This document shows positions 1 through 5,404 of a stretch of DNA of 5,404 nucleotides, one piece after another. The stretch spans positions 1 to 5,404 of the forward strand of contig DASYCT010000423.1 in NCBI GenBank assembly GCA_036500065.1, in the 5' to 3' direction. Below the pieces are notes generated by a model that was not told the origin of the DNA, did no database searches, and saw only the letters and a program-made list of their open reading frames with translations. The position numbers were made by a program, and so were the translations under genes. Each line of letters opens with the position of its first letter. The first letter of the stretch is position 1. This DNA comes from JACMLD01 sp036500065. GTDB taxonomy: Bacteria > Bacteroidota > Bacteroidia > Chitinophagales > Chitinophagaceae.

Positions 1-412
1 CACTAAAGCCGATGCCGCCGCCCGGCTCCTGGTTGTTTGCGCTGACAGCCTGAAAGTCAACGAAATAAGGGGCGACAGCACCGGCACTATTAAGATCATC
101 GCCGGTCTTAAACGGACCACCATCAGCGACTCGGCGCGCAGCCTGGCCGTGGAACCCGACCTGGTAAGAAAGAAAAGAAAGTTCCAGGCCATTTCCGATG
201 CCCTGTACGATCTGACCCGCTCCGTGGCTTACGACCGGATGAAAATATTCCACCTGCATTGCCCCATGGCTTTCAATGATTCGGAAGACGGCACCTGGAT
301 CAGCAACAGCAGCGAAGTGGTAAATCCCTACCTCGGCAGAAAACACCCTAAATTCAAGGATAAAATGATCAGTTGCGGTGATGTGACCGACTCGATCGAC
401 TTTACAAAATAG
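1..412 (+). CDS. DUF3347 domain-containing protein, C-terminal part (5' end outside window)
   Basis: The frame is open from base 2 to the TAG at 410-412, giving 136 residues of a protein that begins upstream of the window. I recognise the C-terminal half of a DUF3347 domain. It has a helical stretch (KADAAARLL, then RKKRKFQAISDALYDLTRS) followed by the cysteine signature CPMAF, a W-containing strand (DGTWISNSSEVV), NPYLG and a final MISCG. In this family the Cys, Met and His residues are thought to bind a metal such as copper. The domain occurs alone in periplasmic proteins or at the C-terminus of CusB-like efflux adaptors of Bacteroidota. Which of these applies cannot be decided because the N-terminus is missing. 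The first possible internal start, GTG at 149, falls inside the domain and is not the true start. NPYLG is separated from M-x-x-CG by about eight extra, mostly charged residues (RKHPKFKD), where the usual form is close to NPYxGxxMxxCG. No hairpin terminator is visible in the 82 bases before the next gene on the same strand. Confidence 0.82.
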   Translation, partial: TKADAAARLLVVCADSLKVNEIRGDSTGTIKIIAGLKRTTISDSARSLAVEPDLVRKKRKFQAISDALYDLTRSVAYDRMKIFHLHCPMAFNDSEDGTWISNSSEVVNPYLGRKHPKFKDKMISCGDVTDSIDFTK

Positions 413-494
413 TTATTTTCGATAGCGGGGAGCAGGAAAGAGGGGCCAGGGCACTATTTTGGCGTAGACAAGCTACAACCATAAACCTTTACTG

Positions 495-2060
495 ATGCGT
501 CTGTTAAACGATGTTCATAAGGACACGCTCCACAAATTGACGGTCCTGGTAGTGTTGCTTCTCTTTGTCAGCTTTTTAATTCCCATCGGGCAGTCCCCGG
601 TCAATTTATACGCCTCTTTCACCGACGATTTTTATTATTATCTTAAAATAGCGCAAAGCTTCACCCGGGGCGACGGGCTTAGCTATACGTCCCATATTTA
701 TACCAACGGCTACCAGCCTTTCTTCCAGTTTTTTATCGTGCTGCTGGTGTACATAGCCCACCTGATCGGTGCACCGGAACTGGTGTTCATTCGCTTTGTT
801 ATGGCCCTGGTGTTTATGATCGCTTCGCTGGTGCTGCTCCGGCAACTGCGGCCCCGCGGCTATGCGGCCACGTTTTTTTTCCTGCTCGGGCTGTTTGGCT
901 ATTATATCATCAGCTATTCCGGCATGGAATCGTTGTTTATCGTTCCCGTGCTTACTTATTTTGTGTTTAAGCTAAGCACCGGCAGCATCAGTGTCAACCG
1001 CGCCGCCCTGCTGGTCGCCCTGGCGTTTTTCATTCGCATTGACTCTTTTGTCATCACCCTGCCCCTGTTTTTTTATTACTTCAGCCAGCATATCCCCCGG
1101 CGGGGCCGGAGCGCTATGCTTGCCCCTTTTGTTATCATGGGCCTGCCGGTGGCGCTTTACCTGGGGGTCAATTATTTCCTGTATCATTCCTCTTTTCCCG
1201 TCAGCGGGCTTGCCAAAACGGTTGTCAAACTCGGCGGGGTCAACGGCGCCAGTCTCAAATCGTTTGCCTTTTACTTCCCCTACAATGTGTACAATGTAGC
1301 GGTTACGGGTCTTTTTATCCTCGTGGCGCTCACGGGCGATTTTAAAGCAAAAAGATATTTCCACCTGCTGGCGCTGGTCACCCTCTTGTTTTATATCCTG
1401 ACGGCGGTTCGCAGCGATTGGGCGCTCTGGGCCTGGTATTTCTATCCGGTTCCGCCGCTGGCGTTTATGCTGTCGGCACAGGGCGGGGCGCTTTTTTCGG
1501 CCCCGAATCCCCGGCTGGCAGGGCTCAACCGGTTTATTTATGCCGCCGCCGCTTTTGCCGCCGTGGTAGTGCTGTTTTCTTTTGTGATATGGGCGTTTTA
1601 TTCGCTGCCCCTCTATAAGACCTCCTCCGAGGGTGAGGGCAAGGTGGATATTTTGCATATCGGCGGCCTGCACATCAAAGAGTTCGAGGAACATCATAAG
1701 GGCGTCTATGCCATGGGCGACCGCGCAGGCATCGTGGGCTATTTGATAAAAAGCCCGCTTATCCAGCTGGAAGGCCTGGTGATGGACAAAGAATATATGA
1801 ACCGGCTATCAAAAACAGAGAAGCTCTATGACCTGCTTCATGCCTACAACGTGAACTATTATATCGCTTCCAACCCGACGCGGCTGGACGACAGCACCTA
1901 TGTCGTCAAAGAACCTGCCCAGTCGCATGGTCTTTCGCACCAGATCACCGACACTATCCACTGGAAGATCTGCGATTCGCTCACGTTAAGTTCTAAAGGC
2001 GTATTCACCCGGAAGGAAAACGACCGGTTCCAGACCGTTATATTTGAAGTGCCCAGGTAG
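495..2060 (+). CDS. Polytopic membrane protein, probable GT-C-type glycosyltransferase
   Basis: The 521-residue product has about ten to eleven hydrophobic segments, roughly at residues 14-31, 74-92, 96-117, 125-140, 146-160, 168-196, 207-229, 264-280, 287-305, 312-328 and 346-370. A soluble tail of about 150 residues follows. The first outside loop carries an acidic pair (TDDFYYYLKIA, D44 and D45), then GDGLSY and TNGYQP (residues 70-75). Further marks are SGMES (142-146), RIDSF (181-185) and WAWYFYPVPP (312-321). An Asp pair in the first loop, with G-x-G and TNG-x-P after it, is typical of GT-C enzymes that take sugars from polyprenyl-phosphate donors (the ArnT/PMT-like fold), so I infer transfer of a sugar at the outer face of the inner membrane. 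Acceptor and donor are unknown. The tail has GDRAGIVGYL and LEGLVMDKEY, which I have seen described only as part of uncharacterised relatives. The ATG at 495 fits because it directly precedes the first membrane helix. The gene converges on the TPR gene, 6 bases from stop to stop. Confidence 0.8.
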   Translation: MRLLNDVHKDTLHKLTVLVVLLLFVSFLIPIGQSPVNLYASFTDDFYYYLKIAQSFTRGDGLSYTSHIYTNGYQPFFQFFIVLLVYIAHLIGAPELVFIRFVMALVFMIASLVLLRQLRPRGYAATFFFLLGLFGYYIISYSGMESLFIVPVLTYFVFKLSTGSISVNRAALLVALAFFIRIDSFVITLPLFFYYFSQHIPRRGRSAMLAPFVIMGLPVALYLGVNYFLYHSSFPVSGLAKTVVKLGGVNGASLKSFAFYFPYNVYNVAVTGLFILVALTGDFKAKRYFHLLALVTLLFYILTAVRSDWALWAWYFYPVPPLAFMLSAQGGALFSAPNPRLAGLNRFIYAAAAFAAVVVLFSFVIWAFYSLPLYKTSSEGEGKVDILHIGGLHIKEFEEHHKGVYAMGDRAGIVGYLIKSPLIQLEGLVMDKEYMNRLSKTEKLYDLLHAYNVNYYIASNPTRLDDSTYVVKEPAQSHGLSHQITDTIHWKICDSLTLSSKGVFTRKENDRFQTVIFEVPR

Positions 2061-2066
2061 GGAGTT

Positions 2067-2777
2067 TTACTTGCAATACTTTTTTCTCATTTCAATCGCG
2101 TCCGCCAGCCCGTAATTGGCGGCTTTTTCCAAATCGGCACATGCCTGCGGGACCTGGTTGAGGTGAACGCGGCACATACCCCTGAAATAATAGGCTTTGA
2201 TGGAGTAATTGGGATCGATGGCAATGGTCTTATCCATGTCGGCGAGGGCCTCCGTGAATTTTTGCAGCATGAACTTCGCCAGCCCGCGCGTGTACACGGC
2301 GGCGGTATAGTCGGCCCGCAGCGACACGGCCTTATCGAAGTCGGCCACGGCGGCATAATAGTTTTTCAACTCAAAATTGGAATTGCCGCGATAGAACCAG
2401 GCTTCATCGTAATCGGGTTTCAGCGAGATAGCCCGGCTGAAATCGGCGATGGCCGAAGCGTATTCCCCGTGGCCGAATCTGGCCATGCCGCGGAAGCCCC
2501 AGGCTTTTACCTTATTAGGGTCCAGTTCCAGTACTTTGGTGAAATCGTCGCCCGCCGTGGAATCTTTCAACATAAACTTGGTGAGCCCCCGAAAATACCA
2601 GGCGTCGGTATAGCCCGGTTCTATCCCGATGGCGCTGGTAAAGGCGTCGATGGCGCCCTTGTAGTCTTTGGCGGCAAACTTGTTGCCTCCATCTTTATAA
2701 TACAGCTCGGGCGTTTGCGCGGCGCTTAGCAGCGGCCAGCACAGGGTGAAGAGGAAGACAGTAATAACTACTCTCAT
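2067..2777 (-). CDS. Secreted tetratricopeptide-repeat (TPR) protein
   Basis: The 236-residue product starts with a signal peptide (hydrophobic residues 3-19, likely cleavage after SAA at residue 20, leaving Gln21), so it should act in the periplasm or outside. The rest is almost entirely TPR helices: about six 34-residue units starting near residues 22, 57, 90, 124, 158 and 192. Each shows the W/Y-x-x-x-G ... A...F..A....P pattern, for example DAWYFRGLTKFML, KAWGFRGMARFG, EAWFYRGNSNFEL and AVYTRGLAKFML. Units 2 and 5 are the most alike (RGLTKFML and RGLAKFML). The sixth unit is less regular (LNQVPQACADLEKAANYG) and ends in KKYCK. TPR arrays bind peptides or partner proteins; no catalytic domain is present and the partner cannot be inferred. 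ATG at 2775-2777 is the natural start because it begins the signal peptide. The gene stands alone on the minus strand, convergent with the GT-C gene and divergent from the protease gene. Confidence 0.9.
   Translation of the reverse strand: MRVVITVFLFTLCWPLLSAAQTPELYYKDGGNKFAAKDYKGAIDAFTSAIGIEPGYTDAWYFRGLTKFMLKDSTAGDDFTKVLELDPNKVKAWGFRGMARFGHGEYASAIADFSRAISLKPDYDEAWFYRGNSNFELKNYYAAVADFDKAVSLRADYTAAVYTRGLAKFMLQKFTEALADMDKTIAIDPNYSIKAYYFRGMCRVHLNQVPQACADLEKAANYGLADAIEMRKKYCK
2102..2128 (+). terminator. Probable intrinsic terminator of the GT-C gene, inside the end of the convergent TPR gene
   Basis: CCGCCA at 2102-2107 pairs perfectly with TGGCGG at 2117-2122. A G-U pair (2108/2116) could extend the stem inward, leaving a 7-base loop. 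The stem is followed by C and five T residues (2124-2128). It begins about 41 bases after the TAG of the membrane protein gene. The same bases code for residues near the C-terminus of the minus-strand TPR protein. The stem is short but GC-rich. It was identified by eye, with no folding energy calculated. Confidence 0.45.
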
Positions 2778-2800
2778 ACACAGTTATTTGGGCTAAGGTA

Positions 2801-2808
2801 GAAAAATA
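2801..2808 (-). promoter_or_regulatory. Possible Bacteroidota -7 element for the TPR gene
   Basis: Read on the minus strand, this is TATTTTTC, which matches the Bacteroidota -7 consensus TAnnTTTG at all fixed positions except the last. It would place a transcription start roughly 20 bases ahead of the ATG at 2777. A second, weaker match (TACCTTAG on the minus strand, 2793-2800) adjoins it. No good TTTG-type -33 element is seen at the expected distance, so this is tentative. Confidence 0.22.
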
Positions 2809-2836
2809 TGCCTGAAACGGCCGCGAGGAAAAATTG

Positions 2837-2867
2837 CCTGTGTACAACCTGTGCATGGGTTGAGTAC
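2837..2867. repeat. Direct repeat CCTGTG (11-base spacing) overlapping an imperfect hairpin
   Basis: CCTGTG occurs at 2837-2842 and again at 2848-2853, exactly 11 bases apart, or about one helical turn. The second copy lies in an imperfect inverted repeat: GTACAACC (2842-2849) faces GGTTGAGTAC (2858-2867), and the arms pair fully except for two extra bases (AG) in the right arm. The site is about 60-90 bases ahead of the TPR start codon. It could bind a regulator of that gene or simply be chance. Confidence 0.3.
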
Positions 2868-2916
2868 TATTTTCCCCGCCCTCTTTTTTAACAGGACCGG
2901 TTTTAGAATGGCATGG

Positions 2917-2937
2917 TTTAAGTATTTACTACTTAAA
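2917..2937. repeat. Perfect 8-bp inverted repeat with 5-base spacer
   Basis: The left arm TTTAAGTA (2917-2924) and right arm TACTTAAA (2930-2937) are exact reverse complements around the spacer TTTAC. The pairing stops at both outer ends. The arms are AT-rich and no T-run follows on either strand, which fits a binding site for a dimeric regulator better than a terminator. It sits in the divergent intergenic region, 140 bases from the TPR start and about 380 from the protease start. Confidence 0.4.
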
Positions 2938-3282
2938 AGATTGTTAGCCATGGAAAAGACAATTGCCCAAATACCGAAAATGCTGACTGACCAGTATGCT
3001 ACCGCGAAGGTTAGGTTTATCAAGGGGGTAGCGTTGAAACAAGCGCCGTATAAAGTTCATGGGCATAAACCCTATCCTCCTGTTTTGCTGCCGCCGCCGC
3101 AACATGGGTATATAAAGCCGAGGAAGTATGATTGTTTATAAACGGTTCGTAGTTCCATTGCTTCTCCCACAAACGCCTGTTACTTATGCCGGAACTGTAG
3201 AAGGAACGTTAAAGTTTGACTTGCACAAAGCATCAACCCGCTTTTTTTCGACAGATGGACCCGGATACCCATCCAACAGTCT

Positions 3283-3290
3283 TACTTTTA
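3283..3290 (+). promoter_or_regulatory. Possible Bacteroidota -7 element for the protease/glycogen-binding operon
   Basis: TACTTTTA matches the Bacteroidota -7 consensus TAnnTTTG except for the final base. It ends 27 bases before the ATG at 3318, which would give a 5' leader of about 20 bases. No clear TTTG or TTG element is seen 17-23 bases upstream, so confidence is low. Confidence 0.22.
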
Positions 3291-3317
3291 AGTTGTTCCA
3301 AACCGATCCGCCAAACA

Positions 3318-4292
3318 ATGCTGTTCCTGCGCTATGCCATACTACTGTCTTTTGTACTGGGGTGGACGGCCATGGCGCAAGGCAGACCGGCAGCGGATAC
3401 CACAAAATACCATATTATCATCCCCGGACTCGACCCGGTCGTCAGCAGCGATTCGGCCACCTGCGTGATTCCGTTTAGTCGTGCGGGCAACCTGATCCTT
3501 ATCAGGGCCAGGGCCGACACGACGGACGGCAATTTTGTGCTGGACACGGGCGCCCCCGGGTTGGTGCTAAACCTGACCTATTTCCGGCAATACAGCCAGC
3601 TGCCCGACCAGGACGGGGAAGACGGGGGCATCACCGGCACCGTCAACCAGGGCACCCACGTGATGGTCGACAGCTTTTCGCTTGGCGGCATTCATTATTA
3701 TCACACCGAAGCCGATCGGATCAACCTGGGACATATCGAAAACAGTAAACACATCAAGATACTTGGCCTGCTTGGCATGCAGCTCTTCAAATCGTTTGAA
3801 ATGATCATCGATTATGAAAAAGGCCTGCTCTACCTCCACCTGGTCCGCAAAAAAGAAGCCGCCACCTACAAAAGCGAACTGCTCCGCGACACCAGCGCCT
3901 ACCGCACCGTGCCGATTGAATTGGCGGACGATAAGATCATCGCCTATGGCGAAACCGCCGGGAAGCGGTTGAAATTCGTGATCGACTGTGCTGCAGAATC
4001 GAACGTGCTCGACAGCCGCCTGTCCAACAAGATACTCGAGCACGTGGTGGTCAGCGGGCGTGTACTGCTTAGCGGAAGCGGGACCACCAAAGTGGAAGCC
4101 CTCACGGGCAACCTCGAAGACATCCGGATTGGCGGCGATAAAATATTCCGGCTGCCGGTGTTGATCACCAACCTGGAAAAAATGTGTTTTTCCTATAACA
4201 ACTGTATCGACGGCATGCTGGGTTTTGATTTTCTGTCGTTGCATAAAATAGGGTTTAACTTTGTATCTCACAAAATGTATATATGGAAATAA
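3318..4292 (+). CDS. Secreted two-lobed retropepsin-like aspartic protease family protein
   Basis: The 324-residue product begins with a signal peptide (MLFLRYAILLSFVLGWTAMA, likely cleaved before Gln21). Two retropepsin-like lobes follow. Lobe 1 (about 50-178) has NFVLDTGAPG with the catalytic Asp at 76, then the later hydrophobic-glycine motif ILGLLGMQLF (148-157) and the closing strands MIIDYEKGLLYLH. Lobe 2 (about 195-324) repeats this plan: KFVIDCAAES with Asp223 in place of DTGA, then IDGMLGFDFL (297-306) and IGFNFVSHKMYIW. Pepsin-type enzymes need one DTG/DSG from each lobe. Here lobe 2 keeps Asp but has Cys-Ala-Ala for Thr-Gly-Ala, so activity as a monomer is uncertain. ATG 3318 is preferred over TTG 3216, because the longer form would put 34 non-signal residues ahead of the signal peptide. 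There is no PDZ domain, which many relatives carry. The last 10 bases overlap the next gene, so the two are probably one operon. Confidence 0.85.
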   Translation: MLFLRYAILLSFVLGWTAMAQGRPAADTTKYHIIIPGLDPVVSSDSATCVIPFSRAGNLILIRARADTTDGNFVLDTGAPGLVLNLTYFRQYSQLPDQDGEDGGITGTVNQGTHVMVDSFSLGGIHYYHTEADRINLGHIENSKHIKILGLLGMQLFKSFEMIIDYEKGLLYLHLVRKKEAATYKSELLRDTSAYRTVPIELADDKIIAYGETAGKRLKFVIDCAAESNVLDSRLSNKILEHVVVSGRVLLSGSGTTKVEALTGNLEDIRIGGDKIFRLPVLITNLEKMCFSYNNCIDGMLGFDFLSLHKIGFNFVSHKMYIWK

Positions 4293-5404
4293 GGAACATC
4301 ATCGCGACCCTTCGTAAAAACGCAGGCTTTTGCCTGTGCGCGCTGGCGATCCTTTGCTTTGTACCTGCCGCCGCACAGCCCCCCGCCTCGGTAAAAAGCT
4401 ACGGCATCTGGAACGGTAAAATGCGCATCGAGCTGAGCCGTAACATCACCGGTGCATCACTGGACAGCTTTATCACCCAATTCAATCTTTCCGGCATCGG
4501 ACTGGTAGGGTTGCTGCAAAAACACGATGGCGACTCGCTCGAAAAACTCGGCTGGCAGGTAGAAAACTCCAATAAAGGGAGTTTCCTCATCAGCAAGCGG
4601 CTGGCCGGTCCTGATTGGGCGGCCTCGCCTGACAACCGGATCTTACTTACGGAGAAGCATCCTTCGCTGAATGAATTGTTTCCTGCCGATAACAACGGCA
4701 TAGTCTATGGCTACAACCGGTTTAAAAACAAATACCCTTTTGCCATAAATGATTCGGTCGTCACTTTCTTCCTGCGCAGCCACCAGGGCAAGGGCAGGGT
4801 ATTGCTGGCCGGCAGCTTTACCGGCTGGCAAAACGGAGCCCTGCGCATGCAGCCCACCGATAGCGGTTGGATTGCGCAGGTAAAACTGAAGCCCGGTAAA
4901 TACTGGTATAAATTTATCATCGATGGCGGCTGGACGACCGACCCTGATAACCAGCTCATGGAAAACGACGGCAGGGGCAATGTCAATTCGGTGTACTACA
5001 AAACCAATACATTGTTTACGCTTAACCAGTACGGCGATGCCCGGAGAGTGTACCTGTCGGGTAGCTTCAACAACTGGAAATCGAACGACCTGCCGATGAT
5101 CAAAACGTCCACGGGCTGGCAACTGCCGCTGTACCTGGCCAGCGGCACCTATACCTATCGTTTCGTGGTGGATGGCAACAACTGGATGACAGACCCGGCC
5201 AACCCCGTTAAATTTCCCAATGAGTTACATGATTATAATTCCGTGGTGCGCATCGGCAAGCCCCACCCGTTCAGCCTCGCAGGCTACGGCAACGCGCGGC
5301 AGGTCATGCTCGCCGGTTCTTTTAACAACTGGCGCGACTACGAATTGCCGATGCTTAAAACGGACGGTGGATGGCAATTGCCCTATACTCTTGGCGGCGG
5401 CAAC
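4283..5404 (+). CDS. Secreted multi-domain glycogen-binding (CBM48/AMPK-beta-like) protein, 3' end outside window
   Basis: The frame is open from ATG 4283 to the window end (374 residues seen). A signal peptide comes first (hydrophobic core 16-28, likely cleavage after PAAA at 31). Residues about 35-110 form a region I do not recognise (SYGIWNGKMRIELSRN ... LEKLGWQV). Three tandem CBM48-like domains follow, about 158-238, 244-322 and 328 onward, marked by AGSFTGW, SGSFNNW and AGSFNNW at a period of 83-85 residues. Domain 1 has W182, K210, W217 and N235, and domain 2 has W265, R293, W301 and N319. By motif alignment these match the Trp, Lys, Trp and Asn that contact glucan in AMPK-beta. Domains 2 and 3 share about 60% identity over their first 40 residues, suggesting recent duplication. 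The protein probably binds alpha-1,4-glucan outside the cytoplasm. No catalytic domain is visible, but one could lie beyond the window. The ATG overlaps the protease stop by 10 bases, which implies coupled translation. Confidence 0.88.
   Translation, partial: MEIRNIIATLRKNAGFCLCALAILCFVPAAAQPPASVKSYGIWNGKMRIELSRNITGASLDSFITQFNLSGIGLVGLLQKHDGDSLEKLGWQVENSNKGSFLISKRLAGPDWAASPDNRILLTEKHPSLNELFPADNNGIVYGYNRFKNKYPFAINDSVVTFFLRSHQGKGRVLLAGSFTGWQNGALRMQPTDSGWIAQVKLKPGKYWYKFIIDGGWTTDPDNQLMENDGRGNVNSVYYKTNTLFTLNQYGDARRVYLSGSFNNWKSNDLPMIKTSTGWQLPLYLASGTYTYRFVVDGNNWMTDPANPVKFPNELHDYNSVVRIGKPHPFSLAGYGNARQVMLAGSFNNWRDYELPMLKTDGGWQLPYTLGGGN

Larger units (their letters stand above)
2778..3317. other. Divergent intergenic region of 540 bases, no convincing gene
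   Basis: This stretch separates the divergently transcribed TPR and protease genes. It is visibly more AT-rich than the coding regions on either side. Short frames exist on both strands. One could start at ATG 2908 or 2950 and end at 3141; another runs 2793-3023 on the minus strand. None has a recognisable domain, signal peptide or neighbour-like codon use, and they overlap each other. I found no tRNA-like arms. What it does hold is a perfect 8-bp inverted repeat (2917-2937), a cluster of direct and inverted repeats (2837-2867), a 10-bp palindrome GTTTATAAAC (3134-3143) and weak promoter-like boxes at each end. It may hold regulatory sites or the remains of a lost gene. Confidence 0.6.

Noticed and set aside
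455..490. Promoter-like boxes before the GT-C gene (TATTTTGG at 455-462; TTTTG at 457-461 with TAAACCTTT at 482-490)
   Set aside because: The first lacks a -33 partner and the second has a poor -7 match lying too close to the start codon. Read-through from the upstream gene is as likely.
972..1697. Long minus-strand frame opposite the GT-C gene
   Set aside because: It is antisense to strong transmembrane coding sequence and its translation is low-complexity and charged, typical of a shadow frame in GC-rich DNA.
2793..3023. Possible minus-strand small gene upstream of the TPR gene
   Set aside because: It has no domain, and it overlaps the region where the TPR promoter should lie.
3084..3117. 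TTTG and TATATAAAG as a promoter pair
   Set aside because: The -7 part matches the Bacteroidota consensus poorly (3 of 6 fixed bases), and it is over 200 bases from the protease start.
2851..3141. Possible small plus-strand gene
   Set aside because: It has no recognisable domain, its codon use is unlike the neighbours, it overlaps other short frames and contains the inverted repeat. It is kept only as a possible remnant in the findings.
3138..3165. GGTTCGTAGTTCC as a tRNA T-arm
   Set aside because: No acceptor stem, anticodon arm or D-arm can be found around it.
3216..3317. Upstream extension of the protease gene to TTG 3216
   Set aside because: It would place 34 residues with no signal-like features before a clear signal peptide that starts at ATG 3318.
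3128..3478. Plus-strand frame running into the protease gene
   Set aside because: It overlaps the start and signal peptide of the protease gene in another frame and has no protein-like pattern.
3567..4271. Long minus-strand frame opposite the protease gene
   Set aside because: It mirrors conserved retropepsin motifs on the plus strand and shows no domain of its own.
4643..5122. Minus-strand frame opposite the CBM48 gene
   Set aside because: The plus strand encodes unmistakable CBM48 repeats here, so this is a shadow frame.

Overview
The window looks like chromosomal DNA from a member of the Bacteroidota, most likely close to Chitinophagaceae. The reasons are: a DUF3347 domain with its cysteine motifs; three secreted proteins whose signal peptides end in the -AQ style common in this phylum; no Shine-Dalgarno sequences ahead of the starts; and a fairly GC-rich coding style. 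This placement is an inference, because the window has no rRNA or marker gene.

Layout. (1) Bases 1-412 hold the 3' end of a plus-strand gene with a DUF3347 domain, a periplasmic domain associated with metal-efflux adaptors. (2) Bases 495-2060 encode a polytopic membrane protein that looks like a GT-C-type glycosyltransferase. (3) Bases 2067-2777, on the minus strand, encode a secreted tetratricopeptide-repeat (TPR) protein. It converges on the GT-C gene with only 6 bases between the stop codons. A plausible intrinsic terminator for the GT-C transcript lies inside the last codons of the TPR gene. (4) Bases 2778-3317 are a 540-base divergent intergenic region, visibly more AT-rich than the genes, with no convincing gene but with a perfect 8-bp inverted repeat and a second repeat cluster. 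(5) Bases 3318-4292 encode a secreted, two-lobed retropepsin-like aspartic protease homologue. (6) Bases 4283-5404 encode a secreted protein with at least three tandem CBM48/AMPK-beta-type glycogen-binding domains. It runs off the end of the window.

Genes 5 and 6 overlap by 10 bases (ATGGAAATAA is both the start of one and the end of the other), so they are very probably co-transcribed and translationally coupled. Both products carry signal peptides and should meet outside the cytoplasm. The first protease lobe keeps a DTGA active site, while the second has DCAA in its place. The alpha-glucan-binding modules keep the aromatic and polar residues used for glucan contact in AMPK-beta. This pair, an exported aspartic protease-like protein coupled to a multi-CBM48 protein, is the most interesting content of the window. 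Its function cannot be read from the sequence. Nothing here resembles a mobile element, CRISPR array, tRNA or rRNA.
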